64,000 bases of DNA from Tupaia tana (GCA_026018925.1 JAKSZU010000005.1:25422779-25486778); one strand, 5' to 3'; numbered from the stretch's first letter, positions 43,569 to 55,388 are shown. Program-made: numbers and translations. Notes: generated by a model from the letters alone, not told the origin.

Positions 43569-43924
43569 AGAAGAGAAAATACTGTATCCTACACAGATGT
43601 TTAATGACCATATATAAATCATAACTTACAATGAATAAATCGATACATTTTAAAAAGAGAAATAACAATGAATATCACAACTCTCATCACTTTAGTTTGT
43701 TGTATAAAACTATATTTAAGCAGACTATATAATAACTGGTATAAAATTCTCGATCTATAATGCAGAATCAATTGTATTCAACCAATAAAGGTGAGGACCC
43801 TCTGCTGAGTACTGGTAGTAATCAATAACTGGAATTGCTGTTCCAACTGATAATTGCCACCAGAATCTGGGAGACAGAGTGAGGAAAATTACATAAGCAA
43901 TGTTCTAATTGGAATATTACTTCA

Positions 43925-44105
43925 AGCCAGCCGTGGCGGTGCAGTGGTCATGCAAAGCTGCACAATGCTGAGGCCACATGAGAAGGCCCCAGGTTCATGT
44001 CCTAAGGCTTCCCGGTACTTCCTGGGTATGTGTGTCCCCATGATCCTGGTTGGCAGAGCTGAAGGAGGACCACAGGAGGACCAAAGAAACGAATAAATAA
44101 GCTTA
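43925..44105 (+). mobile_element. SINE-C
   Basis: AGCCGTGGCGGTGCAGTGG, CCCCAGGTTCATGTCC and CCTGGTTGGCAGAGCTGAAGG. Confidence 0.7.
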
Positions 44106-44553
44106 CCAAAAACCCAAAAGAGAATATTGCTCCAAGAGAGCTCCATTTTGACTGGGTGTTTTAGGTGACACCTACTTGCAGAGTCAAGTGGCTGAAGACT
44201 CCACTGCTCTCTCCTGGGAATGTGGACAAATGCACACAGGAAGACATGCCCATGGTATCCTCTGAAGGATGGACATCATCAGTAGTTCTCCGGGATGTGG
44301 GCACCCCCTGGGCTGGCTTCCTGTCGACATGGTTCCTGAATAGAGGCGCTGCCTGGCACAGCCGGAAAGCGCTTAAAACCGGCCTACACCCTGAGCATGC
44401 CATGTATTATCCTTTGTCTATCTCTCTCTCTACTGAGTGCATGGAACATCTGGCCAAAAATTAAAAAATAAAAACATTAAATTCAGAGTCATAAGTAATA
44501 ATAATGAATTATATATAGAGTTAAAATAACTAGAGTTAAAAATATACAGGAAG

Positions 44554-44984
44554 GGGGCCAGAAAATGATGTAATGGTTACATTGCTAGACTCCCATGTAT
44601 TCCGTTGCAGTTTCATTCCTAGACTGGGTGACTCAAAACTCACTCTGGGCACATGTTCACGTGTGCCCCAAATCCCAAGACGTGAATGGAATAGAAGATA
44701 TTGCAGTATAGCCATCCGACCAGGGAGTGATCTCTCACTTTCTGTCTCTCTGTGTCTCTCTGTGGCGAGCACACACACACCCAGTCACAAAAATCTCACG
44801 GCACTATGGTCATCCTCTCTGGGGTAGATTTTTTCACTTTCTGTCTCTCTGCCTCTGTGTGGTGAGCACATACACCCTATCACAAAAATCTCATGGCAGT
44901 ATAGCCATCACCCCTGGGGGGTGATTTCTCACTTTCTGTCTCTATTTCTCTCTGTGGTGAGCACATATGCCCTATCACAAAAAT

Positions 44985-44989
<5 letters not shown>
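44554..44989 (+). mobile_element. SINE-A with triplicated 3' tail
   Basis: After the head (44554-44700) the segment GCAGTATAGCCATC ... TGGTGAGCACA ... CACAAAAATCTCA occurs three times, near 44702-44797, 44798-44892 and 44893-44989. Confidence 0.9.
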
Positions 44990-45040
<51 letters not shown>

Positions 45041-45113
45041 GATATATATAGATACATAGATGTAGATATAGATATATAGATATATATGATATCATGTATA
45101 TCATATATATATA
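44988..45113. repeat. (TA)n microsatellite
   Basis: Long TATATA run with GATATA variants, continuing from the SINE tail. Confidence 0.95.
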
Positions 45114-45119
45114 TATGGT

Positions 45120-46480
45120 AGATTTGAATTGTCAGCAGGTAGTATCAATAAAAATGGCAATAAATTAATAAGAATTATGCATAGTGACCTTGGGTGGATC
45201 ATCAAACATCTTACTGTCTTCCCAATCGTTTGCAAAATGAGGATAGTGATTTTAATATATAGGTGGAGTGTCTGGTAGCTATGAGGTACAGTAGTATTAC
45301 GTTATTATTGTTTTATGGTCAAATAAGACATGAAGAGTTGTAGGGCAGGCAGGTTCCAGGTTTCTATAAACTGATGATGTTGGAACTGCTACAAAAGCAC
45401 CATTAACATGGCATCTGACCAATAAGAAAGCCCGCAGCAGAACCACAGCTCAGGACAGAATGGATGAGGCCCAGAGGCAGCCAAAGCTTATGTCTGATGG
45501 TTCCTGAAATCGCCTCCCCACAGAGGGCTACCTTTTGTCTCCCCAGTCTTCCTGCTGTCTGCCTCCCCATGACTTGCCTCCACCGTCTTCTCTTCTGTCT
45601 GTTCCCTCCACTCAGGGAGAATTTCAGGCCAGCATGGGGTTTTTTTGATAGGCTGATCACTCGGTGCGCTTCATTTCTATTTATAAGCTGTTATGGACAC
45701 CCTTAAGGTAGGGCTGATGCCGCAGTCCTCCGCTGAAGGCCCACGTTTCTTCCAGAAGTTCTCAGCTGAGCCCTTTGCTGTGGCTGTGTCACTGGAGGCC
45801 TCGTTCAACGATACTCGAGCTTTCCCACACTTCTTCTGTTTGGAAGTGGGAAGCTGGGAGAAGCAGGGGAAGAGGAGGCGTGGACTGTGGAGGAAGCAAT
45901 GCAGAGGAGGGTGGAGATGGGGCTGGAGCGATTAGATAGAATTTTGTTCCCAGAAGCACCAAGTCTCATCTGAAATATTGATTCTTCTGTGGAGGTCACA
46001 GCCCAGTCTTTGTTATGCTTTCAGAGGGGCTATTTATATATTTTGGTCTTCATTTTGAAATTGCCTCCTATGTTAGGAACACTCCAGCTTTGCAGAAGTA
46101 GTGTTTATAAAAAGAAAGTAGTAATTAGTAACTGCACACCCAGATGTGGGATGAGAAAGGATGCAGAACAAAAGCTTTCCCATGAGCGTTCTCTTCCCAC
46201 TGCTTCCGGGAGAATCTGGAATCCTCTTCATGGCTAGATGAGGAAAAGTTCTCGAACTTAATTAAAGAAGGATGTTCAGGCCCTTGAAATCTGTCCAAAT
46301 CTTGAGTTTTCCGGTCCCTCATCTGACTTTTGCTTTGTGATGCTTTTATTCCTTGTCCTTTACACAGACCTGGGGCGGGCTAGGGGTGAGTGAGAGGGAA
46401 GAAGATGTAGACTGAAATATTTGATTTAAAGGCCATCTTTGGTTTCACACTCCTGAATTCCCGGCCCCCCTCCCCATTTC
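45120..46480. other. Single-copy intergenic sequence
   Basis: More than 1.3 kb with no recognised repeat or gene. Confidence 0.45.
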
Positions 46481-46489
46481 GACCTCAGT

Positions 46490-46728
46490 AGTTATTTGTC
46501 AGGAGGCCGGAGGGTTGAAACCAAGGACTCAGGGCACTTCTGTCACTTCTGCCTGTAGCAGAATGAGAGACTCTGAGTGAGCCCAACCTAAGACTCAGCC
46601 ACCCCAGCTGAGCCTTGATCAACCCTCAGAACCATGAGAAATAATGCAGTTGGAGCTGTTGGAAGCCACAGAAACATCAGACGCTTTTGTTATGTAGTAA
46701 AAGATAACCAAAATTTAATCCACTAGAC
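46490..46728 (+). mobile_element. MLT1-like LTR fragment
   Basis: GAGTGAGCCCAACC, CCACCCCAGCTGAGCC, CAGAACCATGAGAAATAATG and GTAGTAAAAGATAACC match the 3' half of MLT1 LTRs. Confidence 0.75.
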
Positions 46729-46776
46729 TAATAGTAAGGAAATGGAAATATTACTCTTCAAAAAGCAGAAAAGTAG

Positions 46777-47057
46777 GGAATCAGCAGTTAGCGTAATGGC
46801 TATGTCGCTGGACTCCCACGTAGTAGACCGCAGTTCATGTCCCGGACCCGGTGGCTTAAAACTCACGCCGGGCGTGTGTGCGTGCATGCCCAAGATCCCG
46901 AGAGGAGAATGGGGGAGAAGGGATTGCGGCGTGACCATCCCCCCTGGGGGGTGGTTTCTCGCTTTCTGTCTCTATGTCTCTCTCTGTCTGTCTGGCGAGT
47001 GCACGCGCCCTATAGCGAAAAACCTCTCCAAAAAGAAAAAAAGAAAAAAAAAAAAAA
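46777..47057 (+). mobile_element. SINE-A with 16-bp duplication
   Basis: AAAAGCAGAAAAGTAG at 46761-46776 and 47058-47073. Confidence 0.96.
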
Positions 47058-47299
47058 AAAAGCAGAAAAGTAGTACTTGCTGAAATCAGGAAAGGTATTT
47101 TATGACCTTTGAAGGAGAAAGTCTGCTCCTCAAGTATTATTCTGAAAAAATGTTTAACAAACAAAAATATACACATCAAATGAACTTATTGTAGCATGAT
47201 TTTTAAAAATGTATAGATAATCGGATGGAGCAAAAATTAATTACAGGTTTACTAAATTATGATATAACAACACTTGGAAATGTTAGTCTGCTTTTTTAT

Positions 47300-47610
47300 T
47301 TTTATTTTTAAGGGGTTATTGCCTTAGGGTATGTGTGCTCACCTGAGAGAGAGACAGAGATAGTGAGAGAGAAAGTGATACTGGATGCTGGAGCCATGTG
47401 GGAGGCCTGATTTCAGATCCCAGGTTCACATGAACATGCTGGATATACATCCCCAGGGGGGATGGCCATGCTGCAAGCCCTTCTCCTCCATCCTTTTCCT
47501 GGGATGTTAGGCATTCATGCACAAGTGCCCGACATTTCAAGCTACCAGGTCCGGGACTCAAACCACCGCAGTCATGTGGAAGTCCACTGATGTAACCATC
47601 TGCTGGCCCT
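47300..47610 (-). mobile_element. Hybrid SINE: minus SINE with foreign SINE segment inside
   Basis: The outer parts are a minus tRNA SINE. The inner 47377-47455 (GTGATACTGGATGCTGG ... GGGAGGCCTGA) matches the plus-oriented head region of the SINE-C whose reverse complement sits at 48308-48495. Confidence 0.75.
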
Positions 47611-47669
47611 TAATCTACTTTTTAAAATACTACAATAAAATTCCTCTTGTGCAATCCAGCTAAAACCAA

Positions 47670-47671
<2 letters not shown>

Positions 47672-47709
<38 letters not shown>

Positions 47710-47737
47710 GTATATATATATGTATATATATATGTAT

Positions 47738-47774
<37 letters not shown>
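47672..47774. repeat. (TA)n/(CA)n microsatellite
   Basis: TATATA runs with an internal CACACA run. Confidence 0.95.
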
Positions 47775-47826
47775 ATGTTTATTTTTACTTAAAGAAGACA
47801 CAGATACACTTATTTGCCCATCTTTT

Positions 47827-48083
47827 TTTTTGAGAGGTTTTCTCTATAGGGCGCGTGCGCTCGCCAGACAGACAGAGAGAGACATAGAGACAGAAAGCGA
47901 GAAATCACCCCCCTGGGGGGATGGTCATGCCGCAATCCCTTCTCCTCCATTCTCCTCTTGGAATCTTGGGCACGCATGCACACGCGCCCGGCGTGAGTTC
48001 TAAGCCACCAGGTCCGGGACGCGAACCGCGGTCGACTACATGGAAGTCCAGCGACATAGCCATTACGCTAACTGCTGGTTCCC
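47827..48083 (-). mobile_element. SINE-A, minus, with 16-bp duplication
   Basis: TATTTGCCCATCTTTT at 47811-47826 and 48084-48099. Confidence 0.96.
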
Positions 48084-48307
48084 TATTTGCCCATCTTTTG
48101 ATGAGAATTCATCTACTCCTCAAGTTTCACAGTGTCTTGTGCTTAATGACATCTGTATACTACTGCTGTGTGAGAATTAAAGACAACTGAGAAGCCACGG
48201 TAATGCAGAATCATCTAGATTCCCCTCCCCTTGGTTTGACAGCTATCTCAATACATCTATTTCAGTAGCCTTTATTTTTAGTGATTCACTTTTCTTCACT
48301 TTGATTG

Positions 48308-48495
48308 TTTCATAACAGAGAGGTGAGGGGCATCCTCCTTAAATCCTTGCTATCCCCTCCCAGCCTGGCAAGATCGCAAGTTACCCGGCATGCTCAGGTG
48401 TATCTGGGATCCAAACTCAGGCCTCCCATGTGGTTCCAGCATCCAGTATCACTCAGTAGTACCCTACCACTTGGACCACTGTTGCTGAGCCAGGT
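48308..48495 (-). mobile_element. SINE-C, minus
   Basis: CCCAGCCTGGCAAGATCGC and GGGATCCAAACTCAGGCC. Confidence 0.7.
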
Positions 48496-48499
48496 AACT

Positions 48500-49360
48500 C
48501 ACTTTTAACTGAGATTTCAGTTTAGATCTTAGGATCTTTCTGTACATGCATTTTAACAATTTATGTAATATCCATTATGTTGTAGAATTATAATATCAAG
48601 TATGATTAGCAAGAACAGATGTGGAGACATACATGACCGACTTTAAGTCAGAAGAAGCTCCAACAGGTGAGGGCAGAAGCAAGCAGGTGGGTGCAGAGCA
48701 CAGCCTCTGATCCTCCTCGTATTCCAGGATGGTGTCAGCGAGCGCACTCAGCAAAGGCCATGGGGACGGCAGGTACCATGTGGGGCTGAAGTGTAGGACA
48801 GGAAAGAGGCCTCCCACTGTCGTCGTGACCACCACTAGCCTGTAGAAGCACCGCGTTTTAGTGTGAAGTGAAGAAATACAAATGAGTGGTCAAAAGAAGT
48901 GAACAATATAACCATGCCAACAAAGACTGTGTTGGAACGTCTCAGCAGCCCAGCTGCAATAACAGACCGAGTAAGGACTATTTCTGGTGGAAATGCAAAT
49001 AAATGCTCAAGCCTGAAGCACGTCACTTCTCTGGGCGAAAGTCGTTTTGTGGTTGAGGACATAGAGGACTTCAGGACAGGGCTAAAGAACTTCAACAGGC
49101 ATGCTAGAAACCTATAAAACTAAGTCACGAAGGTCATGGGAATTACCTCCTTAGTAAATATTTTGTGAAGCGTTCATATGGTGAGATTTATTTATAGAAC
49201 TATGTCTGTAGTCCAAGGGAGGAGCTGAGTTTTTCCTGTGTCCTGTGTTTATAAAATAGTAATGGTTCAGAAGCCCCTAAACAAAATTCATTATTCTTTT
49301 TGGCATCTAATCACATGAATTATTAATCACATGACCTGTTTTTGTGATGTTCTTGTACAT
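48500..49360. other. Intergenic sequence with a protein-like open stretch
   Basis: 48899-49117 is open and reads KTVLERLSSPAAITDRVR and VVEDIEDFRTGLKNF, with protein-like composition, and may be a decayed retrocopy. Parent not recognised. Confidence 0.3.
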
Positions 49361-49364
49361 TTTT

Positions 49365-49444
49365 AAAAAAATTCGTTATTTAATTTTTATTTATTATTAT
49401 TATTTAATTTGCTATAGAGCACACATGCTCACCAGAGAGAGACC

Positions 49445-49485
<41 letters not shown>

Positions 49486-49574
49486 TGAGAAAGCAAGCCA
49501 CCAGATTGGAGACTCAAACCATGGTTGGCCATATGGGACTCCAGGGCCCAACCATCATGTCAACGGCTGGCCCT
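49365..49574 (-). mobile_element. SINE-B, minus, with (GA)n
   Basis: TAATTTGCTATAGAGCACAC, (GA)n at about 49446-49482, right end GGCTGGCCC. Confidence 0.9.
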
Positions 49575-49584
49575 GCACTGGTAC

Positions 49585-49772
49585 TTTTTAAAAAATGTAT
49601 TTATTTTTTTCTGTGTGTGAGAAAGAAAGTGACAGAGAGAGATAGGCACCCCCAACAAAGTCCTCCCCCTAGGACCCACCCCCAATTTCAGCCAGTCCTG
49701 GATCACGGCACGCTGCAATGTGGACACACACATTTGGCAAAGCCGATAAAATGCACGAAACCAAGAGCGAAC
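49585..49772 (-). mobile_element. SINE-C, minus
   Basis: CCCAATTTCAGCCAGTCC and CGGCACGCTGCAATGTGG, the same layout as 55074-55308 and 62043-62250. Confidence 0.65.
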
Positions 49773-49774
49773 CC

Positions 49775-49985
49775 TAAGGTCAACTGTGGACTCTGTCCAA
49801 TAATGATGAGTCCATGCGGGTTTGTGGACTGTAATAAACTTACCAGTCTGTGCAGGGTGTTGACCGTGGGAGAGGCTGTGCTTATGTGGGGTCCTGAGGT
49901 ACATGGGAACTCTTTGTGCTTCACTCAATTTTGTTGTGAACTTGACATGACTCTAAAAAAGGTCTATTTCTTTAAAAAAAACAAA
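49775..49985 (+). mobile_element. L1 3' end fragment
   Basis: GACTCTGTCCAATAATGATG, GTGGGGTCCTGAGGTACATG, CAATTTTGTTGTGAACTTG and CTAAAAAAGGTCTATTTC fit an old L1 3' end. Confidence 0.65.
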
Positions 49986-50038
49986 CCACATAGTTGAATT
50001 ATAATGAACCATTTTAATCTCTTTTAATAATTGGTTGA

Positions 50039-50295
50039 GGGGCTAGCAGTTAGCGTAATGGCTATGTCGCTGGGCTCCCATGTAGTCGACCGCAGTTCAA
50101 GTCCCGGACCCGGTGGCTTAAAACTCAAGCCGGGCGCATGTGCATGCGTGCCCAAGATCCCGAGAGGAGAATGGAGGAGAAGGGATTGCAGCGTGGCCAT
50201 CCCCCCTGGGGGGTGATTTCTTGCTTTCTGTCTCTCTGTCTCTCTCTGTCTGTCTGGCGAGCGCATGCGCCCTATGGCAAAAACCTCTCCAAAAA

Positions 50296-50327
<32 letters not shown>
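50039..50327 (+). mobile_element. SINE-A with (AAAT)n tail
   Basis: Duplication AATAATTGGTTGA on both sides. The tail is expanded to about ten AAAT units. Confidence 0.95.
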
Positions 50328-50336
<9 letters not shown>

Positions 50337-50453
50337 GGTTGAAATCTTCTGTGCTTATTATTTATGTTTACACATGTATGGATTGCATGTAAGTTCTCAG
50401 CATAATTAATCAATGAAAGAGTAAATGTTTCAGAAAAGAAAGTAAGGCCATTG

Positions 50454-50696
50454 GGGGCCAGCCCATAGCCTAGTGGTTAAGGAAACTGGATCCCACGTGG
50501 CTGACTTTGGTTCAAAGCCCTATCCTGGCACTTTGAAAATCATGCCCAGCACATGTGCATGTGTGCCCCAAATCCCAGCAGTGTAGGGAGGTGGAGAAGA
50601 AAAGATTGAGACCTTACTAGGGAGTGCTTGCTCTCCCTCTTTCTCTCTCTCTCTCCCTGGCAAGTGTACGTGTCCTCTGGCAATTAAACAAAAAAG
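50454..50696 (+). mobile_element. tRNA SINE, older
   Basis: GGGGCCAGCCCATAGCCTAG to CCTCTGGCAATTAAAC. Confidence 0.88.
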
Positions 50697-50699
50697 AAG

Positions 50700-51230
50700 A
50701 AAAGGGTAAGACAGTTGGATTTTGAGAGAAGGTAGCCCTACTCTATGGAATCACGTAGACCTGAATTCAGCGAACCACTCACCCTGTTACCAACAAGGGC
50801 GCAAGAGCGCTCTGCCTGTACGTGGAGTTTGTCGCTCTAAGTGTGGGGAAACACCACTGGACGGCTTGAACCGCAGGCCAAGCACCTTGTCTTTCAGTTT
50901 CTTCTTCCAAGAAGAGCAATAACGTGGAGCAGAAATGGATGGGATTCTGTTTTGTTTTGTTTTGTTTTCAGACAATTGGCTGGGTCAATTCTAAAGATGC
51001 CTTGGGTGTAGAACTTCCTTCAAAACAGCTTTATTTTATCCTTAAAAACACACTCATTCCCTTGACTTCACTGGGATTCCTTTGTTTGTTTGTTTTTTCC
51101 AGTCAGGAGTGCCCAGTACACTGGTCCTCATGACAGACTCCACGCTGCTGCAGTACAGCCAGGACAACTCAGGGGCTTCCTTCATCGTCCTGTGATCACC
51201 TGGGTTGGTCTCAAGGAAGAGCAATCTCCT
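50700..51230. other. Unassigned intergenic sequence
   Basis: Nothing recognised. Confidence 0.45.
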
Positions 51231-51231
51231 G

Positions 51232-51350
51232 CCGCGAGTTCTCTAGTCCATTGGCTTCACCTGGGAGCTTGTTGGAAATGTGGACTCCGAAGCTCCACCC
51301 AAGGCATGTGGGGTCAGAACTGCGGGAGGACGAAGCTCTGCAGAGACCCC
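51232..51350. mobile_element. MER5A-like fragment
   Basis: GGCTTCACCTGGGAGCTTG, TTGGAAATGTGGACTCC and GAAGCTCCACCC. Confidence 0.75.
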
Positions 51351-51890
51351 CCTAGGAAGCTGGTCCAGACTGGGTGCTGCTGCTTTTAGGGTGTGGGCTG
51401 GAGCCACATCCCTCCATGGTGTGCACCCAGAATACCTGTCCACGTAGGCCCCAGTGACCACATGGCATTAGCCACCGAATGTCTGTCCCTATGGCAACCC
51501 AGCCCCTGTGGATGGCCACACGCTGGATGGGGGTGGTCTTGGATTTTAATACTGGCTTCTTTATTAGAAACAATATATTCTTTCTCAAGTGGCTTTGTGG
51601 GCACAGAACCCAAGACATGAAACAGTCCTGTCTGTAATGAAGACAGACTGAGCTGGAGGACTTTTTGGATCTTATCTGAAGAAGGCTTGGCTGCATAAAA
51701 TTGCTGCTTCTGGTGATATCTGCTCTGCGAGATTAAGCTTCTGTTGCTCTAGTTTTGCAACTCGGGGCATTGTAATGCACTGTGCATTATGGCTGCTGTC
51801 CTCCAAACTCTCTTGAAAACACAAAGCCCCTCCCAACAGGTATATAGCCAAGCCCCTCCCCCTGTAATAGCTAATAACAACTCTTACTTA
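51350..51890. other. Unassigned intergenic sequence
   Basis: Nothing recognised. Confidence 0.45.
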
Positions 51891-51899
51891 GTGCTTGTC

Positions 51900-52212
51900 C
51901 ATCATCTCTCAGCTGGAAGTGATGGAAGTGAATTTAAATCCAAGTTTGTCTGACCCAATGGGCTTCTAATCATGATGCTATAATGCCACCATTGATGTGC
52001 GTCTGCCATTGTGCTAGAAGGTTCCCATGTTATTTCTCATCATTATGCTGCTAAAACAGTGTTTTGTCACATTTTCCAGATGAAGTTTCAGAACTGAGAG
52101 AGATTAAATAGCTTGCCTGATGTCACAAAGCTAGCAAGTAATAGACTCAGATTTCTAAACCTGCCTCTACCTGACTCCAAGACACGCCCTTCCCACTACC
52201 CCACACTGCCCT
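51900..52212 (+). mobile_element. MIR
   Basis: CAGATGAAGTTTCAGAACTG, TTGCCTGATGTCACAAAGC and CTGACTCCAAGACACGCCC. Confidence 0.85.
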
Positions 52213-52514
52213 TTTGGCAAAGGCAGCATATACCAGAAGGCAAGAATCAGACTGGATGGAGGAGAAAGTCAAGTCACATTAGAGACAAGCTCAGGATCTC
52301 AGAGCTAGAAGAGATGGTTCCCTTGAGGGCTTCCCAATGTCAGGGTCTGTATATACCCAGGTGTGGGGTGGATAATGCCTGGATAGGCAGGTGATATGTG
52401 ACCCCTGGATTTGGGGGTGACCCGTGACTTTCTGGACTTAGGGTGGTGTATTATTATCCCTTGAACCTGAGGATGGTGTATGACCCCCTGGGTTAGGGAA
52501 CCCAAGATTGGACT

Positions 52515-52620
52515 GGAGTATAGAGGAAGAAACAGGCCCTAGACAGGTAATAGGACTTGCCCATGGTCACAGAATCAGTTGGTGAGGGACCCGAACCCTC
52601 AAACTGTATTCTTTGCTTAG
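52515..52620 (+). mobile_element. MIR fragment
   Basis: GAAGAAACAGGCCC and TTGCCCATGGTCACAGAATC. Confidence 0.8.
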
Positions 52621-52624
52621 CAAA

Positions 52625-53405
52625 ATAAAGGTTATTTCTTTCAGAGCATGGAACACTGACTTCGACTATTCACTTTTCTTCCAAATCTGGTGTTCAAGGC
52701 TTGAGTTCTTCGCGACTTTGCCATATGGTACACTGATGCTGTGGCTTCCCGTTGCTTCATCCAGCCCCCCCAAAAGAGAACCTTACAGTTTTGTTTGAAT
52801 GGCAAAGGGTGGTCTGGGTAAATGGATATACCAAGACTTTTTTAGAAGCATGCTTGCTTCAGAGTCAGACCATTGTAGCTCTATGAGAACAAGCCTTCTG
52901 TATGCGTTTTAAACCCAACATCTACCCCACTTACATACTGCCTCACTACCAGGACACAGCCTTGGTTATGCCCAATGAAAGCACCAGGGAGAGTCAGCAG
53001 CCAGGCTGCTCTGCAGACCTCAGTGTAATGGGCCAGGAACGGAGAAGAAAGGGGGGGCATTGCCTGGGAAGGACCTCTTCCTCTGAACCAGGACCACAAA
53101 GGCCAGGAAAGGCCCAGGAGCCCAATGTCCCATGTGCTGGGTGCCTGCCCACGACTTGCTTCATTTAGTCATTTTTATATTTAAACAACCAGATCCTGAA
53201 AACTGTGGAAAGAACTTGTCTCGTGTGATTCTTGGGGGATGTTAGCTGCAGTCTTTTGCTTTCATCCTCCAAGGCCTGCGATGACAGATATGGCTAGGCC
53301 TAGACCCAGCCTACTTGATATGTAAAGATGGCCAGCTACATGTAGCTGGGAGCGCAGGTCCCACTTGCCTACAGAGATTCTGTGGGTTGGTACAGGAGCT
53401 CATCC
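52625..53405. other. Unassigned intergenic sequence
   Basis: Nothing recognised. Confidence 0.45.
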
Positions 53406-53422
53406 TTGAAAGACACAATCTT

Positions 53423-53665
53423 GGGTCCAGCAAACGGAGTAATGGTCCTGGACTCTCCACGTAGTTGACTGCAGTTCGAGTCCCAGACCTGGTGGCTTGA
53501 CACTTATGCCAGATGCATGTACATGTATATTCAAGATCCTGAGAGGAAAATGGAGGAGAAGGGACTGCAATGTGGTCATCCCCCCGGGCAGTGATTTCTC
53601 ACGTTCTACCTCTCTGTGTCTCTCTGTTTCTCCAGGAAGCGTATGCGCCCTATAGCAAAAATCTC
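53423..53665 (+). mobile_element. SINE-A with purine tail expanded to a microsatellite
   Basis: GGGTCCAGCAAACGGAG to CCTATAGCAAAAATCTCG, then (GAAA)n. Near-duplicates AGACACAATCTT and AGACACAGCCTT enclose SINE plus tail. Confidence 0.92.
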
Positions 53666-53667
53666 GA

Positions 53668-53699
<32 letters not shown>

Positions 53700-53797
53700 A
53701 AAAGAAAGAAAGAAAGAAAGAAAGAAAGAAGAAAGGGAGGGAGGGAGGGAGGAAGAAAGAAAGAAAGAAAGAAAGAAGAAAGAGAGGGAGGGAGGGA

Positions 53798-53855
<58 letters not shown>

Positions 53856-53860
53856 CAGAC
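53666..53860. repeat. (GAAA)n/(GGGA)n microsatellite
   Basis: Long GAAA runs broken by two GGAGGGAGG blocks. Confidence 0.97.
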
Positions 53861-53908
53861 AGACACAGCCTTCATGGGGACAAATGCCATCAGACATTCT
53901 GAAAAACT

Positions 53909-54225
53909 TTGATTTGCATGTCCCCCAAATTCAGATGTTGGGACTTGGTCGTGCTTAATCCCTTCATGTTATCCCAGGATGTGTTTGGGTGTGAGAAGGC
54001 TGTCGGGCAGGGCCCCTATGATTGAGTTCTGGTGGGTTCATAAGAGGGGAAAGGAGACCAGAGCAGGCAGATACTCACAGTTGTTCTACTCAAGGTCCTG
54101 CTTCCACCATTTTGGAGCCTCATCAAATGCAGTCCCTGCATCTTGGACCTCCAAACCATGAGATGATCCTTATGAATCACCCAGTTTGAAATATTTCTGT
54201 TAGCAATGAAATAATAGACTAATAT
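53909..54225 (+). mobile_element. MaLR-like LTR, copy 2
   Basis: CATGTCCCCCAAATTCAG, GGCCCCTATGATTGAG, CCTCCAAACCATGAGATG and TGTTAGCAATGAAATAATAG parallel copies 1 and 3. Confidence 0.8.
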
Positions 54226-54372
54226 ACCCTAGTAATTTTTAGCTGGAGCTATTTTCATCTGGGATCGGTAAGTGTCTTCTCTTACTTGGGCTACTGAGAA
54301 GCATTATATCTGGTTCGATTCTTCCCTATCTAACCTTCCTTCCCACCTATTCTGTTCCTGGTAGCTAGAACC

Positions 54373-54568
54373 TTGTTCTCTCACACACATACTATAAAGA
54401 GACAGAGAGACAGAGAAGAAAGAGACAGAGAGACAGAGAAGAGAGGGAGAAAAAGAAAGCACTCCCCAGTGGGCCTGGTCATGCTACGATCCCCTTCCCA
54501 TTTCTCTATCTGTTGGGATTTTGGGCATGCAAGCACACACTCCCAGCATGTTTTTCATGGCTGGGCCC
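54373..54568 (-). mobile_element. tRNA SINE, minus, missing the head
   Basis: AGAGACAGAGAGACAG repeats, CCCCAGTGGGCCTGGTCATG and CCCAGCATGTTTTTC. Confidence 0.8.
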
Positions 54569-54569
54569 T

Positions 54570-54786
54570 GTTTATAGTAATTTTGACTCCTCTAGGTAGC
54601 TCATAATCAGGATCATACAGTATTTCTCTCTTTATGTTTGGTTTATTTCACTCAGCATGATACCCTCAAGGTTCATCCAGTTACTGTAGTATGTGACAAG
54701 ATTTCTTTCCTTTTCAAGATTAAATAATATTCCACATTTTGTTTGCCCGTTCATCTGTGGATGGATGCTTGGGTCATTCTAGAGTT
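54570..54786 (+). mobile_element. L1 3' UTR fragment
   Basis: TCACTCAGCATGATACCC, CAAGGTTCATCCAG, TAAATAATATTCCACATTTTG and CATCTGTGGATGGATGC. Confidence 0.85.
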
Positions 54787-55061
54787 TGTTTGTTTGTTTG
54801 TTTGTTTGTTTGTTTTAGAGAGGTTTTTGCTATTGGGTGCATGCGCTCACCAGAAAGACAGAGAGAGACAGAGAGACAGAAAGCGAGAAATCACCCCCCA
54901 GGGGGATGGCCATACTGCAATCCCTTCTCCATTCTCTTCTCGGGATCTTGGACACGCAAGCACATGCACCCGGGTGAGTTTAAGCCACTGGAGTCTGGGA
55001 ATTGAACTGTGGTCGACTACATGGGAGTCCAGCGACATAGCCATTACTCCAACTGCTGGTC
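54787..55061 (-). mobile_element. SINE-A, minus, inserted in L1
   Basis: (GTTT)n reversed tail, GAGGTTTTTGCTATTGGG to CAACTGCTGGTCC. Duplication TTCTAGAGTTT. Confidence 0.94.
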
Positions 55062-55073
55062 CGTTCTAGAGTT

Positions 55074-55308
55074 TTTTAAGTTTATTTATTTCTTCCATAA
55101 CAGAGGGAAACAGAGACAGAGGTAGAGGAGCAGGTACCACCAACAGGGTCTTCGTGCCCCAAAGCACTCCAGTTTCAGCCAGTCCAGATTGTGTTTACCC
55201 TGTGCCCTGTGTGCACAGGGAGATCTTGAGATTCAAACTCAGGGCCTTCCCACATGGTCTCAGCACCATGAAGCATAGCATTACCACTGAGTCACTGTGG
55301 CTAACCTG
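55074..55308 (-). mobile_element. SINE-C, minus
   Basis: CCAGTTTCAGCCAGTCCAG and GAGATTCAAACTCAGGGCC. Confidence 0.68.
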
Positions 55309-55388
55309 GAATGTTCTTTTTTAAAATGCTAATCTGGGGCCGACCCCATAGCCTACTGGTTAAGGGAGATAGACCACATGGCATACCG

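Noticed and set aside
53400..53902. Long open frames on both strands
   Set aside because: They come from the (GAAA)n array, which is open in all frames; low complexity, not protein.
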